Shown here: piece after piece, positions 56,628 to 64,000 of the stretch
Numbering within the stretch: the stretch's first letter is position 1
Layout of the letters: the number at the start of each line of letters is the position of its first letter
Assembly: GCA_951799445.1 (NCBI GenBank)
Contig: OX637293.1
Span: forward strand, 6,510,001-6,574,000
From: Pseudisothecium myosuroides
Lineage: Eukaryota; Streptophyta; Bryopsida; Hypnales; Lembophyllaceae
Direction of reading: 5' to 3'
DNA length: 64,000 nt
The notes under the pieces: model-generated
Databases searched by the model: none
What the model was told of the DNA's origin: nothing
Seen by the model: the letters and a program-made list of their open reading frames with translations, nothing else
Position numbers and translations under genes: made by a program

Positions 56628-57857
56628 CATGGGGAGTTTCTACCATATACCACATCTCAAGAAAGAGACCGAGTAGCCCATCGCTTGGCTAGATTTCATT
56701 GGGAAGGTGGCCTTATATTTTGTAGATGGCCGGATGGAACAAGGAGGGTTGTTCCGAGGCCTGACCAACGTCTTCAATTGATATGTCAAATTCATGAAGA
56801 GTTGGGTCATTTTGGAGTGCGTCGTACATATTCCATGTTACGTGGTTTATATTGGTGGATGGGCATGCGACAAGAGGTAGCAACCTATGTGGGGAGGTGT
56901 GAAGTCTGTGATCAGGTTAGATCAAGCTTCAACACTCTAACTCCCCAATTACGACCTTTACCAATCATGGGTTTGGGTTATAGGTGGAGTCTTGATTTTG
57001 CTGGACCATTGACGACCACATCACGAAGTGCTAAATATGTACTTGTGATGGTAGAACATTTTAGCAAGTGGATTGAGTTGGTAGCACTGCCACAAAATTC
57101 CTCGGAGTTAGCAGCAGCGGCATTCCTCGATCATGTGTTGGCTAGATTTGGAGCTCCAGCTGAAGTATTGACAGACCAAGGAAGAGAGTTTCTTGGGGCA
57201 TTTGAAGAGCTTTGCACTAAAGCTCTAATTGACCACCGTACAACTTCAAAAAATCATCCAGAGGCTGATGGATTAGCATAGAGGGTGGTTCAGACAGTCA
57301 AGCGTGGTTTGCGCAAGTATGGATTGTTGGCAGGCAATCACAAAGATTGGGATTTGAAGTTGCCATGGATAGCGATGGGTTATCGCTTCAGTCGACAGGC
57401 ATCTCTTACATCTTATAGACCTTATCAGCTGTTGTATGGCAGAGAGCCAATGTTACCGTCGGCGGTGAGGGAGAAATTGGATCCAGTAGTAGACTTGGAT
57501 GATCCAAAAATTTGAGCGGAGGTACTATAAGATCGAGCTGAGTATTTTCAGAGGGCCATGCCAATGGCTATGGAGAATTTGGCAATAGCGCAACACAGAG
57601 ATACTCTTAGATATGCGCACATTAGAAGTGGGGCTTATAGGCCTCAACTTCGACAATTCAAGATTGGAGATTACGTGTATTTACAACGTGAGGCACCCAC
57701 AACCTTGGATGTTCGGGCAGGACGGACCATTTTAAGGGTCAAGGGACTTTTGCCTAGTGGAGTTCTTCTTTTGGAAAGGAAAGATGGACAAGAGTGCAGG
57801 GACAACACAAAGAATTGCGCTCTTTGTCATTTACCAATTGAAGGGACTGTGGATCCA
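56628..57857 (+). pseudogene. Gypsy integrase, catalytic Glu codon replaced by a stop
   Basis: The N-terminal zinc-binding HHCC is HEELGHFGV ... CEVC (about 56790-56912). In the core, the first Asp is in SLDFAGP (about 56990) and the second in LTDQGREFLG (about 57170). The third residue of the DDE triad should be the Glu of a GLAER-type motif; codon 57279-57281 is TAG there (GLA-stop-RVVQ). A Glu (GAG) to TAG change is a transversion, unlike the other stops. The C-terminal region has GDYVYLQREAP and LRVKGLLPSGVLLLERKDG, the usual GPY/F-like DNA-binding tail. Further stops: TGA 57513, TAA 57528. Confidence 0.9.
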
Positions 57858-58031
57858 TAGTTGGCAGTAGTTCCACCTGGATACAAATGTTTTGTATGTG
57901 GAGAAAGCAAGGGTGTTGCAATGATGTTGGTATGTGATTCGTGTCAACGAGGTTGGCATATGGCATGTCTTCGACCGCCATTGACTTCTCTTCCTGTTGG
58001 ACATTGGACATGTCCTCGTTGTAGAAGATGA
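57858..58031 (+). pseudogene. C-terminal PHD finger of the gypsy polyprotein
   Basis: After a single in-frame TAG (57858) the frame reads a full C4HC3 PHD finger and ends at a TGA (58029-58031). Zinc ligands are Cys 57888, 57897, 57933 and 57942, His 57957, and Cys 57966, 58011 and 58020. Spacing is C-x2-C-x11-C-x2-C-x4-H-x2-C-x14-C-x2-C, with the typical Trp two residues before the last Cys pair. The short motifs are YKCFVCGE, CDSCQRGWHMAC and WTCPRC. PHD fingers often bind the histone H3 N-terminal tail. At this place, chromoviruses carry a chromodomain; by analogy it may have guided integration to marked chromatin. Confidence 0.9.
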
Positions 58032-58370
58032 TCAATTGGTACTACTTCTTCAAGTGGTTGCTGATGATTTTTCTTATCAACAGAGGATGCAGTCACTTGG
58101 TGATATTTTATGTTGGAGTATGAATGGTGGTTCTTGATATTGAAGCTTGGATGAAGATTTTGTGGAGTCCAACTATGACGTTGGAAGCGATTAAGGATGG
58201 GACTCAATTGCACCCAGCTTACCCCTTCATTTATAATTGATTCAAGACTCCAAATAGATGGAGGCCTATCAACTATCTTCTTCAACATGTTGATTGTATA
58301 GTGAGTGTAGTTGAAGTTATTTCCTTTAACTTCTGTTGCTAGCTGAGTTGCGAGGGCGCTTTACTCAGCT

Positions 58371-58537
58371 AGGGGGACAATTGGATGGTTGTTCATTCAT
58401 GCCTTGTTGTTGTGTGGATTTGCTTTTAAGCATGTGTGCATGTTCTAGTGCTTGTAGTTTACGACATCTCTTGTAAATGATGTAGAGTGACACGACACAA
58501 TCTTCCTGCATTAATACAAAGGAACTTCAGCATTACA
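58371..58537 (+). repeat. Polypurine tract and possible short 3' LTR
   Basis: AGGGGGACAA at 58371-58380 is a good polypurine tract. From 58382 the sequence begins TGGATGG and could end with ATTACA at 58537, giving a 156-bp LTR. No 5' copy exists in this window to confirm it. Confidence 0.4.
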
Positions 58538-59179
58538 CTTGAGGGAAAGCTGTTACTAAAAATGTCAGTGTTGTTTGATCACGACGCAGTAGGGCACTAG
58601 TATGCCACGAGTGTGGCCACGTCATGGAAGAAAGTCAGGAAATCGAAAGCATTGCTAAAGAAAACTGGCGCCGACGTTGAAATAATGGGTGCAAGTTTGC
58701 AATAACTGGCGCAAACTACGCCAACTGCCTACGTCTAAAAATGTCTACTAGATTTGAAAACGTGGTAATCATAGAGAGAGCCTTGCTTGGAAATGAGGCT
58801 CGGACAACCCTCTTTAGGCTTCAATTTTTTTCTAATGTTGTACGTTTGCTGGTGATTAAGTACTAAAGGAAGCATTGGTGTGAAAAGTTTTGGGTTATAT
58901 ATTGATAAGGTGTTTGATCAAGGCAAAAATTTGGATTTGAATTTTTTTAAAGTTGATCTACCATGATATTAATTTCCATATCTAATTCTGGTAAAGACAT
59001 GAGGCTTCAAAGTAGAGGTGTTTAGAAGTTTCCCAAAGGATATATTTGGGAACTTCAATCTTATTGAGTTTTTTAATATGTGTATGAAACTTAGAGGGTA
59101 CTTTTTTAGACTTATCTACTAGCTTTTATCAAAAACTTGGCTAAAATGGATATGGGACCTATGAATTATGGACAAAATA
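58538..59179. other. Intergenic DNA after the gypsy element
   Basis: A tract at 58600-58730 is GC-richer, with GGCGCCGACG and ACTGGCGC words. No gene recognised. Confidence 0.3.
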
Positions 59180-61978
59180 CACATTATAAGAAAATAATGT
59201 TTTTTTTATCGTTAAATTCTATGTCCCGGTGTCTTGTCTCATGTCTTGAAATGTCTACGTAGACGTCCAAAATTTTGTGTTGCCTAAGACATGCCAAAAA
59301 CATTAAAAATCTCATTGGACATCCAAGTGTTTTCAACTAACTAGGTATCCAAAAAACACACAAGTCAACGGTGTACCAAAAGTTCGCCATATGGTTGCCA
59401 CCTAAGCGCCATGCGAACGCGGAAAGCCACGTAGGAATTTTTTCATCTGTCCTCGTCCATGACATGGCATCTAAGGTGGCACTTGACATGGCGGTGGGAA
59501 AAGTGACATGGCGGTGGGAAAAGTGACATGGCATTTGGCAAGAATGATGTGGCATGCCTAGTCAACATAGTTCTCTATTGTCTAGGAATTTAAATATTGT
59601 CTTTAAAGACGTCAATTTAGACGTCTAGATGTTTTTTAAGACATCACCTTAGACATCCAAACGTGTTTTGAGACGTCAACTTAAATGTATACATGTCTTG
59701 TGACGTCAATGTAGATGTCCACATTTTACCATGAACACCTTTTGCAACATTTAGTACGGGGTATGATTTAGAAGAACAAAATGATGTCATGTTTGACATT
59801 TCATGTGATTGAATGCACTATTTGACATGATATTAATATGGACAGTCACATGTCTCCTACATAATACACAGGTGTATTTTATAATGTCCAATACAACATA
59901 TCATATACAATATACCATATAAAATACACCATATTTGGCAACTATGTCACATGGCTTCAAAAGCCACTTGATGTGAGTATGTAGAGAGGAGAAGACGAGC
60001 TCTTTATACAAGTGGGGTGGTAGAAAGGAAGACAAACCATGTGGAATTGTAAAATGCAAGAATTACGTTTAGACTGTGGGAGTAGCATGCAAACGTCCGG
60101 TAGGACGTCAAAAGAACAAAGTGTGTTGTCTACCTCTATATCTTCCGAAGGAGTACCTTTGTCTTCCAGACATTCATTGAGAGTCAAAGGTAGTGGTGCC
60201 TGATGTTGAGTGTGACAAGCGTTTGACATCACTGTTGTGTGTAGGGTTGCTTACGTGAAATGTATGTATCATTTTTCCAATTGCCCAGGAAATTATTGTG
60301 TCTAAAATTTTCTTATTAGTAGTGCAAATATAGTTCATTGCATTGTTTCTCCCTAGAGAATGCATTGACTATCTTGTTTGAACCTTTCTTTCCTTGCTAT
60401 ATTCACATGTTATTCTGCATCCACGTCCATTGTCTGAAATCTACAGTAAAACGTTGTTTGCTAATCGAGACTGAAAAAGATAAATGACAATGACTATGTA
60501 CATTCTAGTATTTATCACCATGTATGGTGTACACAAAAATTGTATGTGATGGACATTCATGTCGTCGAGAACATGTCATTATGTCATGTCATAGGCTGCT
60601 AGGATGTAAAAAGACGTCTTGCTTGTTGAACATCTTAACTTCTAATGAAAGTAATGAAACGCAAGTCGGATAGCATAAGGTAGAAGTTCACATTCACATA
60701 GAGATGAAGACAATCTTACTCAATTGATGAGTTATGTCTCTCAAAACCACTGTGTGATAGTGTTGTGGTCCGATTGGGTGAGGGGGACACACGACACTCA
60801 ATTTTCTAGCATTAAACGGGATAGATATAACTTTAGCTTGACAAACTTCAATCGCATTGATGAGAAGGTCCACGCCAATTCTTTTGCCTTTCCATTGCAT
60901 TGCCAATAGGTTTTCTACTTGAACAAAACAACATCGGCTTGGGTGGAAGGTTGTTTGCCGAATGGACTTCGAAGGTAGACATAGAGCGCATCACGCTACT
61001 AAAGCCATATTAGATATAGTTCAATTGCGGAATGAAAAAGACTTTGCCAACCTATAGCCACTGGCGTAGGAAGTAGACCTTATGTGACATCCTAGGGATG
61101 ATGTTGAAGACTTTAGAGACAATTTAGGCCACAATGTTGTGTTGGAGGATGAAGCTTAGCACTTGTTGGTCCTATACATTTCATTGGGGCTGCACATAGA
61201 CGTCACTATGACAAATAGATAGTACATAGGAAACATCAATCTTCTTATGTTTAAGATTCTTTTCATGTTCATATATCCTAGCTTTAGGTGAAAAAAAGTC
61301 TTTAAAATCTTAGAAATAACTAGGTCTCAAAAATCTTTTACCCCAAAAGGATAGATTGGGTTGTCCACTTGTATGTCTCTAGAGGCGTATTAGTGTCCTT
61401 TTAACATTTATGGAAGGAGTTTGAACGCAATGGTGCCCAATGTTGAGTGAGACGTGCATTTTACATTTTTGTCGTCTTTAGGATCGCTTACATGAAATGC
61501 ATGCATGATTTTCAGAATTGCCCTATCTAAAATGTCGACATTAGTATTTGGAAGACAATTTATTGCATTCTTTATCTTTGAAGGATGCAATCACTAACTT
61601 GTTTGAACCTTTTGTCTCCTACCATATGCATGTGCCATTCCATGTTTATATCTATTGGTCAAAAGCAACCGGGAAATGTATTTTGTTCAAACTGGAAAAA
61701 AAATGTCAGTGACTATGTATATTTATAGATATTTGTTGTTGTATTTGAGATATATAGAAGCTACACATGATGGAGGTTGATGTTGTCAAAAGTATACCTT
61801 ATGGTCATGTAAAAAGATGCCCTCAGTTGCTCGTTGAATGTTTGAATTTTCAAAGAATGTACACGCATAAGGTACAAGATCACATTAGAATGCAGATGTA
61901 TCCAATCTTGGTCAAAGTTGCGTCTCTCGAAATGTCCTCGAATCTTTGTCTCCATAAATGTTCTACTATCTCTGACTG

Positions 61979-62400
61979 GGTGATTGCAAGAAACACTTGT
62001 TTTATTTCTTGTCCCCTTGCCCTTGGACAGGTGATTTTTTGCTCACAACTTTTGCATTGTTTGTCCATTTGTCATGAAATTTGGAATGAAGGTAGATGCT
62101 ATAGTGAAAAACATTCAGTAATTTTTTCAATTTTTTCAAAATTAGTTTAATATTTTTAACCTGCCCCCAATTGGATGTCTTTTGGGGCCTTTGGGGGAGG
62201 GGTTCAGTCCTATTTTTGACCCAAAAATGCGAATTTGAAGCCACAAATTGGACATATTGGAGGTCTACTAACATTTCAAGGGCTGACGATGAGTTTTTAT
62301 GAAAATAGCAACATGTCGGTTGCACACACGGGGTCAAAGTGACCTTCCTTTGTACGAAAGCTACAAAGAGGGAAAAAATTTCCTTCATGAATTTTTTGGT
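61979..62400 (+). repeat. Dispersed repeat, family C, copy C2
   Basis: Collinear with 37981-38400: GGTGATTGCAAGAAAC, GCCCTTGGACAGGTGATTTT, CCCCCAATTGGATGTCTTTT, TTTTTGACCCAAAAATG, and a TCAAAGTGACCTTCCTTTG block. It lies inside the element at 59.2-63.3 kb. Non-coding. Confidence 0.65.
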
Positions 62401-62526
62401 GTAATGCAAGCGTAGTCTTCTCTAGCAAAATGTCTTGTTTTTCTTGAATTTTTTTGAAAAACTTAAAATGAAAATCTCCACAAAACCTTTTTTTGCTATT
62501 TTCTGCTCCTAGTGGCTTCTGCAGTA

Positions 62527-62663
62527 CTCCCTAGTAGTCCGTAGTACTGCATAGTACAATATAGTACTAAATCAACGGTTTAGATCTACAAGCGCCTTGA
62601 ATCGACTGTTCAGATTTGCCAAGGCGCTACTAAAACGTAGTATTGGTAGTATTGCATAGTATT
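62527..62663. repeat. Compound inverted repeat of TAGTACT words
   Basis: Runs of TAGTACTGCATAGTAC-like words on the left and GTAGTATTGCATAGTATT on the right flank an inner inverted pair, AGCGCCTTG and CAAGGCGCT. The whole could fold as a cruciform or hairpin. It may be an old small MITE. Confidence 0.45.
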
Positions 62664-63342
62664 GCCAATCTTGTGGCCAGAAAACCCCAGTTTTGACGGA
62701 AAAACGTGAAGTGTTTCTTGCAACTACCCGACTACATCTCCAAATATGTCGTTACTTCTCATGCAATGTCTTGGTAGACATCTCAACGTTTTACACGACA
62801 TCTCCAACAATGTCTCCACATTTTTGTAGACATCTCCAAAATAAGCACTAAATACGTGCAGTGCAACCCTCCTATGTTGACGTGGATTGCTACATCAACA
62901 TTATTCAATGCCATGTCAGTCAATTTCCCCAAGTATGCCACGTCATCTTTTCCTCCCCAAAGCTTGTCATATGGTTGTACGTTCTTTTTTTTTTAATCTT
63001 AGTCAAACGCTTTAGCCAAGACCAAAGTAATTTTTGTAGACTTATCCTTTGTGAAAATGGGTCAACAAAGTTGACATGGCAATCAATGTTTTTGCAGACG
63101 ATCCTTAGGACATCAACAAGTCCTCAACCATGTCAAAGAAAACCTCAACGTAAATGGTAACACCAACTTGTTTTCAGTATAATTTGCCACCGTCATCTAC
63201 AATAGCTACTAAAATCTACCCTAAATTGCAATTTGTCTCTGACATCTTGATGTCCCCATGGACACTATATGTTTTGCCTTGGACATTGTGTGTTTTGGGT
63301 CGGACATTAAAAAAAAATTGTTTTTTTATTGTACAATTGGTG

Positions 63343-64000
63343 TGTAGAGGCTGTGACTTTGCAAAAAATTAGTAGTAGAAAAATGTCCACCAAAATTGGA
63401 TAATTTCTTCAATTTTGGTAAAAACTAAAATATGAATACTTGACATTCAAGCTAATATACATTGTGCTTGAGGAGTGCACTAAGCGTTAGGAGTAGCCAT
63501 ATAGGTACAAACAAATGTAGGATACCAAAAAAACTTTGTGGTAAAAAATTATAAATTGATTTTATATAATATAGTGTACATAAAATGTCATTGGGTGTCT
63601 TCTAAGTACTTTAGGGTGTGGAATAACAGGGCGCATTAGGAAGAAGAGTGGACTTAGAATACCCCCCTTTATATTCATTTTTTGGATCAGAAGTATTTAA
63701 TTAGTGTTGCCTTGTGAGTTGGCGGGTTGGTCAAATGATTAATTTGAGAACGCTGGATAGGTTCTTCTGGGTGGCTTCTCACTGTGGCCGTTGGATGGAA
63801 GCTTCCAATTTCACATTAAGCTTGTATGTTGTTGGATTCTATCTTTGCATTGAACGTATGTTTGGTAAAGGAATGTGCTTTAGCTGAGGTATTTGTGAAC
63901 TCTAAACTATACACCAGCTTCACTAGTAGTGAGTAGAGGAAAAAAAATAGGAAGTGTAAAAAATAATGTTGTATAAAAAAAATGCAATAGAAAGCAGTGA
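63343..64000. other. AT-rich intergenic DNA to the window end
   Basis: No gene or repeat recognised. Confidence 0.35.

Larger units (their letters stand above)
49949..58537 (+). mobile_element. Ty3/gypsy retrotransposon carrying a DNA methyltransferase and a PHD finger, 5'-truncated and dead
   Basis: One reading frame (codons starting at coordinates divisible by 3) runs from 49950 to 58031 with order protease, C5 DNA methyltransferase, reverse transcriptase, RNase H, integrase, PHD finger. The PR-RT-RH-IN order marks Ty3/gypsy. There are no frameshifts: only the 2,664-bp CACTA insertion (53279-55942 plus a 3-bp duplication, 889 codons in all) and stops at 50124, 50577, 50763, 51120, 52230, 56028, 56625, 57279, 57513, 57528 and 57858. 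A 5' LTR and gag were not found; upstream sequence belongs to another element. A purine tract at 58371 and a possible 3' LTR follow. Retrotransposons with captured cytosine methyltransferases have been published from charophyte algae and dinoflagellates; I do not recall one that also has a PHD finger. Confidence 0.9.
59180..63342. mobile_element. Diverged element rich in GACGTC / AGACATC words, probably CACTA-related
   Basis: Words such as TAGACGTCC, AAGACATC, GAGACGTCAA and ATGTCC are dense at 59220-59740 and again, in either orientation, at 62740-63310. The middle is nearly free of them, as expected of subterminal repeats. The possible ends CACATTATAAGAAAATAATG (59180) and ATTGTACAATTGGTG (to 63342) are weakly inverted. 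The segment 59880-60070 (ATACACCATA-type tract, then ACAAGTGGGGTGGTAG and GACAAACCATGTGG) is related to 53990-54180 in the CACTA element. No transposase seen. Boundaries are uncertain. Confidence 0.45.

Noticed and set aside
1..64000. tRNA, rRNA or CRISPR-like arrays.
   Set aside because: No cloverleaf A/B boxes or rRNA segments were recognised by eye, and the tandem repeats found lack the short-repeat/unique-spacer pattern. A tRNA scan would be decisive.

Overview
The window looks like nuclear DNA of a land plant, probably a non-flowering one (moss, liverwort, lycophyte or fern). Reasons: an interstitial run of the plant telomere repeat TTTAGGG; a calmodulin-like EF-hand gene and an F-box/kelch gene of plant type; a decayed gamma-COP gene with spliceosomal introns; and plant-type LINE, Ty3/gypsy and CACTA elements. 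The species cannot be fixed from the sequence. Genes are sparse: only three apparently intact protein genes in 64 kb, all intronless as read (F-box 1729-3030 +, EF-hand 23437-24123 +, NXPE/PC-esterase-like 29875-31497 +).

Layout. 1-10 kb: AT-rich DNA with the F-box gene and small inverted-repeat elements. 10.96-22.39 kb: a full-length but dead LINE with a perfect 15-bp target-site duplication, split between ORF1 and ORF2 by a 4.4-kb TG...CA insertion with its own 5-bp duplication. 22.4-25.4 kb: the EF-hand gene, preceded by four tandem 82-88-bp repeats. 25.4-28 kb: a cluster of MITE-like elements. 28-32 kb: the NXPE-like gene, followed at once by telomere repeats and a decayed partial copy of its own 3' end. 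32.7-44.4 kb: gene-free DNA containing many members of a TTAA-flanked family with CCCCTAAA termini, including a three-level nest at 42.6-44.4 kb. 45.15-47.98 kb (minus): a gamma-COP pseudogene that keeps its exon structure. 48.2-49.76 kb: a reversed partial copy of the element that splits the LINE.

49.9-58.5 kb is the most interesting part: a 5'-truncated Ty3/gypsy retrotransposon in a single reading frame. Its order is aspartic protease, a cytosine-5 DNA methyltransferase domain (motifs I, IV with PCQ-type active site, VI, VIII, and IX/X-like), reverse transcriptase, RNase H, integrase and a C-terminal C4HC3 PHD finger. The frame is broken only by eleven stop codons and by a 2,664-bp CACTA-type insertion that duplicated the triplet GAT. 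The element therefore paired a DNA-methylation writer with a probable histone-tail reader. 59.2-63.3 kb holds a diverged repeat-rich element related in its middle to that CACTA insertion.

Nearly all internal stops in the LINE and the gypsy element are one C-to-T or G-to-A transition away from Gln, Arg or Trp codons, with few indels. This is what long-term cytosine methylation and deamination would leave. All family assignments come from reading motifs by eye; no search was run.
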